A stretch of 64,000 nt of DNA from Pontibacter beigongshangensis (lineage in GTDB: Bacteria; Bacteroidota; Bacteroidia; Cytophagales; Hymenobacteraceae). Of this stretch, positions 1 to 7,628 are shown piece after piece. A model generated the notes under the pieces. It ran no database searches and was not told the origin of the DNA. It was given only the letters and a program-made list of their open reading frames with translations. Positions within the stretch are counted from its first letter, which is position 1; each line of letters begins with the position of its first letter. A program made the position numbers and the translations under genes. The DNA lies in contig NZ_VFSD01000029.1 in the NCBI RefSeq assembly GCF_014332515.1, forward strand, positions 1-64,000, written 5' to 3'.

Positions 1-709
1 TGATTAAATATAATAAAATGGATTCTAGTTTCAGAACTTGCAGATTTTTAAATTTAACCAGACTTAAAATTCATTCCCAGCATTGCCACCCCGAAACGCA
101 AACACAGATTCACAACACCCTAATGTGCAAGTATTTTCAGATTCAAAAAAAAAATAGATGACACCATAAGGAAGTAGGTATCCGGCAGCCGAAAAAAAAA
201 TTACTCAAAAAACGTCCTTCGGGATAAAAAATAAGAATAGGATTATTTAAATAAACGAGATCTGGAATACGTAAAAATTTACCATAAAAAGAAGATAGCT
301 TATCAAATTATCAATTTCCAGCCTATCTCTAATGCAAATCTTCAAATACCCCAACCCTTACATGACCGGGTCAGCCATCTATAGTCATCAATAACCAACC
401 GGCAGCAATCAAATTATTCTAATGAAAACAGCCTTCCAGAGGCTTTGCACTTCAGTCAGGTACGGCGGTATACGTCTTTTGTTGGCCTGAGCAGCCGGAG
501 CGCAGGAATTTCTGGTGCGGCGTGTTTGGGGAATCCGACTATTATTAACAATTTTGAAGAACAGGGCAGCTACAAAGGACTGAAGAAGAGCGTTATAAGC
601 AGCAGAACAGGCCTGTTTACCCCTTGTGAGCCACGCCAATGACCCGGAAAAGCCAGAGGTAGCGCATACCTTGTTCCACCAATTGTAAAAAGCACCAACT
701 ATCTGAGCC
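1..709. other. Intergenic region without a supported gene
   Basis: I see no convincing gene here. The open frames across 409-828 on the minus strand and 445-642 on the plus strand have no recognisable domain and overlap the dispersed repeat copy at 411-450 and the start of the WYL regulator. The region is AT-rich up to about 300. No clear TAnnTTTG promoter box was found for the gene starting at 710. Confidence 0.5.
411..450 (+). repeat. Dispersed intergenic repeat, copy 1
   Basis: Head AATTATTCTAATGAAAA followed by CAGCCTTCCAGAGG. The core palindrome is altered (TCCAGAGG) and the CTG-rich tail is mostly lost, so this is a diverged copy. It lies about 260 bp upstream of the WYL regulator, in the same direction. 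Confidence 0.7.
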
Positions 710-1693
710 ATGCCTACTGATAACCTGAACCGTTTCGACCGTATTGTTGCCATACTCATACACCTGCAATCGGGCAGGGTGATAAAGGCACAGGATTTGG
801 CTGACCGCTTCCAGGTGAGCCTGCGCACGATCTACCGGGATGTCCGGTCTTTAGAAGCCGCTGGGGTGCCCATAAGCGGCGAAGCCGGGGTTGGCTATTG
901 TATTATGGAGGGGTACCGCCTGCCGCCGGTTATGTTTACCCGCGAAGAGGCCGGCAGTTTTGTGGCAGCCGAAAAACTGATGCAGAAGTTCAGCGATAAA
1001 ACTCTGGGGGCCTATTACGAATCGGCCATGTTTAAGGTGAAGTCGGTTTTGAAAGGCAGTGCCAGAGACAGGGTGGCGGCCCTTGAATCGCAGATATGGG
1101 TAAACTCTGCCCAGGAGCTTTTTAACAAGAGCACCCCCAATGCCCTGGACGTGCTACTCGACAGCATTGCCGAAAAAAAGCAGGTGGCCCTGCAGTATCA
1201 GGCCATGTCTGCCGAAAAATCGACCGACCGCCTGATTGAACCTATCGGGCTCTTTCATGAGCACAACTATTGGTACGTTATGGCTTTCTGCCACCTGCGC
1301 AAGGATTACCGCCAGTTCCGGACCGACAGAATGCTACGGATAAAACGAACGGATGCCCCTTTCACAAGAGAGCATGAAAGCCTGGACAGCTACAGAAGAA
1401 CCGAAGTTAGCAGCCCTAAAACGAAGGTGGTGATCCGGGTAAAAAAGGAGGTTGTAAAGTACATCAGCACCGGCCGCCAGTATTATGGCTTTGTATCGGA
1501 AGAAGCAGTAGGCGACCAGGTGGAGATGACCTTTATGACCTGCGACCCGCACGACAGCTTACCGCGCTGGTACCTGATGTTCTGCGACTGTGCCGAAATT
1601 GTGGAGCCAGAGAGTTTCAGGGAGCGGGTAAGCGGGCTCCTCCAAAAAGCCAGTCATAACCTGCTGCACAAGGCCGAGGCCGTCGTTACTTAA
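710..1693 (+). CDS. WYL-domain HTH transcriptional regulator (YafY-like)
   Basis: A 327-aa cytoplasmic DNA-binding regulator. Residues about 8-62 form a DeoR/HTH_11-type winged helix (the stretch LADRFQVSLRTIYRDVRSL is typical). A WYL ligand-sensing domain follows at about 140-215 and a WCX-type C-terminal extension at about 235-320. Proteins of this family usually repress or activate a neighbouring gene in response to a small ligand or nucleic acid; the ligand here cannot be told from sequence. The ATG at 710 is the first start that keeps the whole HTH. Its 3' end overlaps the convergent 73-aa gene by 4 bp. It could control the adjacent DinB/73-aa pair, but no operator was identified. Confidence 0.9.
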   Translation: MPTDNLNRFDRIVAILIHLQSGRVIKAQDLADRFQVSLRTIYRDVRSLEAAGVPISGEAGVGYCIMEGYRLPPVMFTREEAGSFVAAEKLMQKFSDKTLGAYYESAMFKVKSVLKGSARDRVAALESQIWVNSAQELFNKSTPNALDVLLDSIAEKKQVALQYQAMSAEKSTDRLIEPIGLFHEHNYWYVMAFCHLRKDYRQFRTDRMLRIKRTDAPFTREHESLDSYRRTEVSSPKTKVVIRVKKEVVKYISTGRQYYGFVSEEAVGDQVEMTFMTCDPHDSLPRWYLMFCDCAEIVEPESFRERVSGLLQKASHNLLHKAEAVVT

Positions 1694-1911
1694 TCTGCCA
1701 GCTCCTCGCAGGCAAAACCGGCTCTGTTCAGTTTCTCAATCACAACAGAGGCCTCCACAGAAACAGCCTCAACCCGGAGGATGTGGTCGCAATCCTCCAG
1801 GTCGAAGTTCCATTTCTCACAGGCATCCATCAGCTTATTCAGTATCGGCTCCACCTTTCTTGCCTCGCGGTTAGTTGTGACCGATGTTTTGAATACCAGC
1901 ACTGTTTTCAT
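1690..1911 (-). CDS. Small HMA-fold-like protein lacking the CxxC motif
   Basis: A 73-aa acidic protein beginning MKTVLVFKTSV. The strand-loop-helix pattern and length resemble a heavy-metal-associated domain, but the metal-binding CxxC is absent: the loop reads TSVTTNREA. Two cysteines (DACEKW and LEDCDH) and a C-terminal FACEEL remain. Small proteins of this kind often sit beside DinB or regulator genes in Bacteroidota; their function is not known to me. It lies 14 bp downstream of the DinB gene and is probably co-transcribed with it. Its stop overlaps that of the convergent WYL gene. Confidence 0.75.
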   Translation of the reverse strand: MKTVLVFKTSVTTNREARKVEPILNKLMDACEKWNFDLEDCDHILRVEAVSVEASVVIEKLNRAGFACEELAD

Positions 1912-1925
1912 GGCAGGCGTCTTTC

Positions 1926-2420
1926 TTATCTTTCCCAGAAAAAAGGAGGCTCTATGCCAAGCGAACGCAAATACACATACCCCTGCGCCCGGTGATGAAT
2001 TTCATTATCGATAAAGTAGAAGATGGTAGACCACACGGTGCCTTCATACTGCCCGAAAGCCAGAATGTTCTCGCTGAACCGTTCTACCGGAATCTGCGGC
2101 CAATAGCGGTCAATTTCAGCTGTCGTTTCATCCCATAACTTCAGGATATCGGCCTTCGTCGTCGCCTGGTCAAGGTTCTCGTTAAGCTCCTCCTCATTTC
2201 CATTTACGATCTGCCGGATGCCTGGCGCCGCAATAGCCAGCAACTCCTTTGCCATGGCAGCAAAAGGACGCATGCCACCAACAGAATACTCAAAAAGCTC
2301 TTTCTCCGGAAAGGCCTCGATTACCCTGCGTGTGAGCCCTCTGTGCCCCTTCCAGTGCTCCAGCAGCTCTTTTGAAGTGATAACGGAAGCGGCTTGCTTG
2401 TCTGTGATTGTTGTGTTCAT
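1926..2420 (-). CDS. DinB family protein
   Basis: A 164-aa four-helix-bundle protein of the DinB/YfiT type. DinB proteins are generally metal-dependent thiol transferases or damage-inducible proteins of unclear substrate. Histidines near the middle (LEHWKGHRG) and near the C-terminus (NEIHHRAQGYVYLR) are where DinB proteins usually place their metal ligands. It is the first gene of a two-gene unit with the 73-aa protein. The ATG lies 36 bp downstream of a good -7 box (2456-2463, minus strand). Confidence 0.88.
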   Translation of the reverse strand: MNTTITDKQAASVITSKELLEHWKGHRGLTRRVIEAFPEKELFEYSVGGMRPFAAMAKELLAIAAPGIRQIVNGNEEELNENLDQATTKADILKLWDETTAEIDRYWPQIPVERFSENILAFGQYEGTVWSTIFYFIDNEIHHRAQGYVYLRSLGIEPPFFWER

Positions 2421-2455
2421 GATCTTACGTTTTGTGTGAAGTATATTGTATAAAA

Positions 2456-2463
2456 CAAAGGTA
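2456..2463 (-). promoter_or_regulatory. Candidate -7 promoter box of the DinB gene
   Basis: The minus strand reads TACCTTTG, a perfect match to the Bacteroidota -7 consensus TAnnTTTG, 36 bp before the DinB start codon. No clear -33 TTTG element was seen at the usual distance. Confidence 0.5.
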
Positions 2464-2551
2464 AGATTTCCTTATGACAACAGTCTGTCAGCAGTATTCA
2501 GAAAAGTTTTCAGAAATTATTTTTGGGAAAGTCAGTATTTGCTATGCTTTG

Positions 2552-2578
2552 AAAAAGGGGCTGTCAGGTGACAGCCCC
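2552..2578 (-). terminator. Rho-independent terminator after the xylan locus
   Basis: A perfect 10-bp stem (GGGGCTGTCA, loop of 2, TGACAGCCCC) at 2557-2578, followed on the minus strand by TTTTT. It lies about 50 bp beyond the stop codon of the six-hairpin glycosidase-like gene and marks the 3' end of the minus-strand locus. Confidence 0.85.
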
Positions 2579-2626
2579 GGGGAGAAAAGGCGAGCAAATA
2601 AATCAATAGCAGCCTAACACCGCCCC

Positions 2627-4762
2627 TTAAGGAAGCCTGTTCAGGCCTTCTGTGCGCACCTGCCAGCTGCCGTCCTGCGGAAAGCCCGGAGCGTGCTGTG
2701 CCGGCGCACCATCCCAGCCAGCTGCCATCAGGGCAACGGCAGCCAGAAAGGAACTGTTCACCGGAAGGTACGCCGGGCAGGCCATCGGCTCTTTTGGCCG
2801 CTGCACATAGCCGCTCCTGTGGAAATGGGCCTGCCTGGAATCATTGCACAGAATGTCAACGGCCGTTTGCTGATTGCCAAGCCTGGCGGCCGTTAAGGCT
2901 CCCTTGCCCATACTCCAGCTCACAAAGCTGTTGAGGCCATTTCTTTGCAGGATCGCCTCAAAGGTCCGCTTCATTACTTCCTTGTCTACCATGGGAGTCT
3001 CCGGCAGGTAACCCAGCGCCATGAGCATGGCAGACGAGAAGCTGCCACTACGTTTGTACATGTCCGGGTCCGTTTCGATCTCCACATATTTCCCGTCGCG
3101 TACAGTCAGCCGTGCCAGTTTGCTCATAATATCATCCCAGAGCGGCTCCCGTGCCATGCCCAGGCGCTCCCGCCACTGCTGCGCCACCTGCAGGCCATGG
3201 TACCATTGGGCCAGCTCAAAGCTCGGGTTCTGGGTGTTGTTCTCCTCGGTGCTTTCATTCACACTTTTTATGGGTGGCCCTAGGATGTACCGGTCGGTGG
3301 CGGCATCATAAAACGCATAAGAAGCCAGGAAAGCAGCCGACTCAAAAACCAGGTCTTTGTATTGGTGGAGGGTGGCCTTATTGGGATGTGCCCTGTATAC
3401 TAGCTCGGAGAGGTAGATAGGGTTCGGATGGTTCCAGATGATGAACGGATTGATGGTGCCCGGCGTCGGGCGGCCATCCGGGCCAGCCATTTTAGGCCAC
3501 CTGGCGCCCTGAAAGCCACTGCTTTCGGCATCGGCCTTTGCTAAAGGCAGGATTCGCTTATACCATTGCAGCCCCTTCTCGAGCAGTTCGGTGCGGTTCC
3601 ATTGGTAAAACTGGGCCGCATGCAGCCAGTATACCTCCGAATTATGTTTGCCGTACCAGCTGATATGAGCCAATCCTGTTTCCTGTGGAGGGAAGGCACC
3701 GCTATAGTTCACCTTCATTAAATATTGAGAGAGAATGATTCTCCGCTCCAACTCTGCCGCACGAGGGTCTTTGCTTCCGGAGAGGTCTATGGCTCCGCCC
3801 CTGGTCCAGAACTGCTCCCAGGAGGAGGCGCTGGCCGTTTTCGTGCCTTTAAAAGATGGCAAGGCTTGCTTTTGCTGATCAGGGGAAAAACTGCAGACAA
3901 AAACCAGGCTGTCAGTGCTGCCGCTTTCCAGCAGGAACTGGTGCGCCCCTTTCTGTACCAGCTTCGCTGCCCCCTGCCATTGTATACCGATATGGTACAT
4001 GCTGTCGTCCAGCGTCCGCTTCAGGAGCACCTGCTGGCGGGCGCGGCGAACGATGGCTGTCTGATGCCGCGCCGGCTGCGCCCAGTCGAAAGGAGGTTTG
4101 TTCTTGATGGCAAGGTCGTAGGCGTACGGGAAACGGAAGGCCGGCTTCAGCTTCCCGGATTTTAAAAGAGGCGATTTAATTCTGAAAGCAACCAGGGCCA
4201 GTTCCGGATGGCTAACTGTTTCGACCGTTACCGGCTGGCCATCAATTTCGTACCGGCTGGTGATGATCCCCTGCCACACATCCAGCTTCTGATGGATATT
4301 GCTGATGGCGTTAAGGCCGAGCGGGCTGCCGTCCTGCCTCACCAGGCCGATCTGGCCCATGGGGATCGGGTGCGGATTTTTCCTGAAATAATCGCCGGCA
4401 GGGCTGTGCTGGAGGCTGGCGTAAGAGATTTTGCGGCCATGGAAATCGCTCTCCTGCATGGCCTCTTCCAGCTTCAGGTTCTCCGTGTTCGGGAAGGAGT
4501 GCCAGGCCCAGGTGGTGCGCGTCTCCAGCGGTATTCCTTTTTCATGATAATGCTTCTCGAATGTCTGCAGGCCGGTTACATCGGCCGTGTAAGCGAAATC
4601 GCCATTGCCGACAGACATGGGAGACAGTGCGTCAATTTCCTGTAGAATGACATGATGCCTGTTCACCAGTTTAAACCGGTCTATCGGGTCCTGGCCATAA
4701 CAAGCCCCTGCCAAGCCTGCTAATATAGCCGCCATTAAAACACAAAGAGAAGAGTACCTCAT
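2627..4762 (-). CDS. Secreted six-hairpin glycosidase-like protein
   Basis: A 711-aa exported protein with an N-terminal signal sequence (about residues 1-23, ending ACYGQ). The body resembles the (alpha/alpha)6-barrel glycosidase superfamily (GH65/GH95/GH63-like): a beta-rich N-terminal half with MSVGNGDFAYTADVTGLQTF, then a helical half with WYGKHNSEVYWLHAAQFYQW and WARLTVRD-like repeats. I cannot assign a numbered GH family or its catalytic acids. As the last gene of the xylan locus it may remove a side chain such as a glucuronosyl or galactosyl unit; this is only inference from context. A repeat copy (4787-4883) lies in its leader, a candidate -7 box is at 5093-5100 and a strong terminator follows. 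Confidence 0.65.
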   Translation of the reverse strand: MRYSSLCVLMAAILAGLAGACYGQDPIDRFKLVNRHHVILQEIDALSPMSVGNGDFAYTADVTGLQTFEKHYHEKGIPLETRTTWAWHSFPNTENLKLEEAMQESDFHGRKISYASLQHSPAGDYFRKNPHPIPMGQIGLVRQDGSPLGLNAISNIHQKLDVWQGIITSRYEIDGQPVTVETVSHPELALVAFRIKSPLLKSGKLKPAFRFPYAYDLAIKNKPPFDWAQPARHQTAIVRRARQQVLLKRTLDDSMYHIGIQWQGAAKLVQKGAHQFLLESGSTDSLVFVCSFSPDQQKQALPSFKGTKTASASSWEQFWTRGGAIDLSGSKDPRAAELERRIILSQYLMKVNYSGAFPPQETGLAHISWYGKHNSEVYWLHAAQFYQWNRTELLEKGLQWYKRILPLAKADAESSGFQGARWPKMAGPDGRPTPGTINPFIIWNHPNPIYLSELVYRAHPNKATLHQYKDLVFESAAFLASYAFYDAATDRYILGPPIKSVNESTEENNTQNPSFELAQWYHGLQVAQQWRERLGMAREPLWDDIMSKLARLTVRDGKYVEIETDPDMYKRSGSFSSAMLMALGYLPETPMVDKEVMKRTFEAILQRNGLNSFVSWSMGKGALTAARLGNQQTAVDILCNDSRQAHFHRSGYVQRPKEPMACPAYLPVNSSFLAAVALMAAGWDGAPAQHAPGFPQDGSWQVRTEGLNRLP

Positions 4763-4786
4763 CGTTCCTGATTTATGTTGACATAC

Positions 4787-4883
4787 CTGCTAAGTACATC
4801 CAAGTAAAACCTGTCGTATGCGAACCGGATCAGCAGCAGGAGCAGCAGAGGTCTCCGAAGGGCTGTTTTTATTAGCATAATTT
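4787..4883 (-). repeat. Dispersed intergenic repeat, copy 2 (long form)
   Basis: Reads on the minus strand as AATTATGCTAATAAAAACAG, then CCCTTCGGAGACC, a CTG/CTC run, and a 35-40 bp extension containing TTTTACTTGGATGTACTTAG. The extension is shared with copies 7 and 8, which defines a long (about 95 bp) subtype. Confidence 0.85.
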
Positions 4884-5092
4884 CGAGAGACAGATCTCTT
4901 TCTCTCCTCAAACTGACCCGACTGGATTTACTTGCATGTACATAGTCCTGTAAAAGTAAGGATGGGAGGTGAAATGGCACTTGCTTTATAAGCCTAAAAG
5001 TGCTTTACAGAAGCGCAATTCCATTTTCGACACAGTTCTCTTTCCGTCAAGTTTAATCTTATCATTACTTTTAAAGGACTATCAAATATAAC

Positions 5093-5100
5093 ATTGTTCG
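5093..5100 (-). promoter_or_regulatory. Candidate -7 promoter box
   Basis: The minus strand reads TATATTTG, identical to the -7 box of the SusC1 promoter. It lies about 330 bp upstream of the six-hairpin glycosidase-like gene. There is no 21-bp box array beside it, so any regulation must differ from SusC1. Confidence 0.4.
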
Positions 5101-5302
5101 TCAGTAATCCAGCAGGTCGGTAAATTTAGTTTTTTTAGAACCGCCACATACTCAGGCTCATCCATCGTTTTGCCATCCTTTTTTTATGCTGTCTTCCGAT
5201 AGAAATTTTGTGGGCAAGTGGCAGCAGTAAGTGCAACCTGCGGTGGCCCCCGGCTTAGGCTAGCCTGATTAGTAAGCCCTGTTCCACCTCCAGCATTATC
5301 GC

Positions 5303-7252
5303 TTACCTGTCGGTTCTGAAAGGAGAGGCAGGCAGCTGCTCTTTGTTATAGAGGTTGGCACCAAACGGATTGTCGGTCCAGGCGTAGCGCACATACTTCG
5401 GCTGCGGCACCTCCTCGCTCCACACTACCACGGTATCGCCCTCAATTCTGGCTTTGGCCCAGACAAATTTCTTATCCTCCCCTGCTATGGCGAACCAGGC
5501 AAGCTCTTCGTCATCTATGGCTATCAGTCCGCTGCCTGTATCTGTAAAGCTGATCCTGATTTTATCTCCCTCTACCTGAGCAGATTGGTAAAGAGGCCCG
5601 GAGGACACCAGTTTCTTTTCGCCATACACCAGCTTTTGGGCAGCCAGCGCCAATCGCAGGCCAACGTCCTTTTTATTGCCCGGATGGATATCATTCCACT
5701 CGCCCAGGTCGATGGTGACGGCCATGGCAGTGTTAGGTACTTTTAACGTCTCTAAGGCAGCTTCCCGCATCAGGGCCCAGTTACTTTCGGAGGGCAGGTA
5801 GTTCACGTCCATAAAATTGGGCAGCTGCACGTACAGGAAGGGTAGGTTCTCTTGCTGCCACTTGCCGCGCCAATCGCTTATGAGGGCCGGAAGCAGTTTT
5901 TTGTAGGCCCCAGGATTTCCGGCATTGCTCTCGCCCTGGTACCAGAGCACTCCTTTAATCGCATAATTGACCGCAGGTGCCACCATGGCATTGTACAAGG
6001 CGGTTGGCTGGTTCTGGGCATTCAGGCCGCCACCTCCTCCACCGGCAGCAGGCGGGCACACCTCTCCTACCTTATATTGCCAGGTTCCTTTCAGGTCGAG
6101 TGTTTGCCCATTGGCTTCTATATAATAGGGTTTATCCGGAATAAAGCCCCCTTTTCCTGCTGTGTTCAGCACCCGTACCACCAGCACATTTTTTCCAGGC
6201 TTCAGCACACTGGCAGGCAGGCTGTACCGCCGCTGCGGGTACTGATAAGACGTATGGCCGACTTGTTTCCCATTGATGTACAAAAAATCAGCATCTACGA
6301 TTCTGCCCAGATGCACCATGGCCGGTACGCCCGCCATGGCGGCAGGCACCTCTATTTCACGGCGGTACCACACAGAGCCGTTCAGGTCCCTGATACCCTG
6401 GTCTTCCCAATAGCCGGGTACATTGATGTTTTGCCAGCCCTTCGGTACATAGGCCGTATCGAACCACGTTACGGCGCCTGTAAGGCCTTTGTCCTGCTCC
6501 GGTTTTTGCCTATTGCTGGCGGCAGCGGCAGCAGCTTTTCGGTTCAGGCCGTTCACGTAGCTTGTATCTCGGTTCCTGCCGATGGCGGTAATGGCATCAG
6601 GAAAATCCTGCAGCCCATCTTCACTCATCCAGGCTTCTATGGGCGTTCCTCCCACACTGGCATTAATCAACCCGATCGGGATCCGGTATTGCTTGTGCAG
6701 TTTGCGGGCAAAAAAATAGGCTACAGCCGAAAATTCATTTACATCTTCCGGATTGGCTGTTTTCCAGGTGCCGGCGGACAAATCTTTGGCCGGGCCCTGC
6801 AGGTTGGTGGTAGTCGGAATCCAGAAGTGCCTTATCTGGGGGTAGTTCGCAGCGGCAATATCTTCGGCGTATGCTATATGGTGGCGCGATAGCTGATGCA
6901 CCATGTTCGACTGCCCTGAGCAGAACCACACATCCCCTACGAGTACATCTTTTAGGGTAAGGGTGTTCCTGCCTTTGAGTACCATGGTGTAGGGGCCGCC
7001 AGCCTTCATAGCGGGCAGGGTCGCCTGCCATTTCCCATCAGCAGCCGTGGTGGCGCTGGCACGTTTGCCATTAAAGGTAATGTTGATTTTTTCACCGGGC
7101 GATGCCCAGCCCCAAATTTTCAGTCTGGCATCGCGCTGCAGCACCATGCCGTCCTGGATCAGGCTGGGCAGTGTAATCTGAGCCAAAGCAGGAATCTGCA
7201 GCAACAGCATCAGCAGCAGCAAAATCCCAGGAAACACTTTTATCCGATTCAT
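5303..7252 (-). CDS. Sialate O-acetylesterase-type (SASA) carbohydrate esterase with inserted jelly-roll domain
   Basis: A 649-aa exported protein (signal peptide about 1-24, ending ALAQ). An SGNH/SASA hydrolase core is visible: the nucleophile motif SGQSNM (Ser about 115), block LWYQGESNAG, and a C-terminal DIHPGNK giving the Asp/His pair. A GH2-N-like beta-sandwich is inserted at about residues 255-410 (GYWEDQG, VWYRREIEVP). This layout is known from SASA esterases acting on acetylated plant glycans, including the CE20 type, so deacetylation of xylan or xyloglucan oligosaccharides in the periplasm is likely. A run of six glycines sits near residue 405. It lies between GH43 and the six-hairpin gene in the xylan locus. 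Confidence 0.85.
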   Translation of the reverse strand: MNRIKVFPGILLLLMLLLQIPALAQITLPSLIQDGMVLQRDARLKIWGWASPGEKINITFNGKRASATTAADGKWQATLPAMKAGGPYTMVLKGRNTLTLKDVLVGDVWFCSGQSNMVHQLSRHHIAYAEDIAAANYPQIRHFWIPTTTNLQGPAKDLSAGTWKTANPEDVNEFSAVAYFFARKLHKQYRIPIGLINASVGGTPIEAWMSEDGLQDFPDAITAIGRNRDTSYVNGLNRKAAAAAASNRQKPEQDKGLTGAVTWFDTAYVPKGWQNINVPGYWEDQGIRDLNGSVWYRREIEVPAAMAGVPAMVHLGRIVDADFLYINGKQVGHTSYQYPQRRYSLPASVLKPGKNVLVVRVLNTAGKGGFIPDKPYYIEANGQTLDLKGTWQYKVGEVCPPAAGGGGGGLNAQNQPTALYNAMVAPAVNYAIKGVLWYQGESNAGNPGAYKKLLPALISDWRGKWQQENLPFLYVQLPNFMDVNYLPSESNWALMREAALETLKVPNTAMAVTIDLGEWNDIHPGNKKDVGLRLALAAQKLVYGEKKLVSSGPLYQSAQVEGDKIRISFTDTGSGLIAIDDEELAWFAIAGEDKKFVWAKARIEGDTVVVWSEEVPQPKYVRYAWTDNPFGANLYNKEQLPASPFRTDR

Positions 7253-7628
7253 CTACATTTAAATTATGGTAATTTGTTTACTTCTAACTCCATCCTGATT
7301 AGCATTAAAAGCTGGCTTCAATAAATGACCATGCAGACTGCCGCTTGCTCCTGCCTGTAGCAAAGGCGCAGCAGCAGCAGAAAATACATCCGGAGGGCTT
7401 TTTTTATTCGAATAATTTGCGTGCATACCACATAAAGGGGCATTCCTATTATAATACTTCCTAAAAGGAGGCTCCAACACCTATAGCAGCAGTTTTATCC
7501 AGTGCCCTGACGCCATAGTGTTCCATAAGCAAAAATTTTAGCGCTCATGGCTGGGCAGGGGGCTCTACTGAAGCATGGCCTCGTCGCTGGCCACCGGCGC
7601 TGTGTTCGCGCCTGCCAGGGGTGCAGGA
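7253..7628. other. Intergenic region with repeat copy 3
   Basis: Contains dispersed repeat copy 3 at 7367-7418 and nothing else I can support. The small frames found here (7259-7480 minus, 7547-7762 plus) follow the repeat or run antisense into the GH43 gene. Confidence 0.5.
7367..7418 (-). repeat. Dispersed intergenic repeat, copy 3
   Basis: On the minus strand: AATTATTCGAATAAAAAAAG, CCCTCCGGATG and then four CTG triplets. It lies 115-165 bp upstream of the SASA esterase start, in the same direction. Confidence 0.85.

Larger units (their letters stand above)
4763..5302. other. Intergenic leader upstream of the six-hairpin protein
   Basis: No gene is supported. It holds the long dispersed repeat copy 2 near 4787-4883 and a candidate minus-strand -7 box at 5093-5100. 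The apparent 73-aa frame ending at 4759 is produced by the repeat. Confidence 0.5.

Noticed and set aside
409..828. 139-aa minus-strand open frame
   Set aside because: No domain, odd composition, overlaps the start of the well-supported WYL gene and a dispersed repeat copy.
4759..4980. 73-aa minus-strand frame rich in Leu
   Set aside because: The Leu-rich part is the CTG tail of repeat copy 2 and the rest has no similarity I can recognise.
5852..6892. 346-aa plus-strand frame
   Set aside because: Entirely antisense to the SASA esterase gene. Long mirror frames like this (also 8139-8942 and 9902-10942) come from the codon bias of the real genes.
7259..7480. 73-aa minus-strand frame
   Set aside because: Made mostly of repeat copy 3; no start signal or domain.
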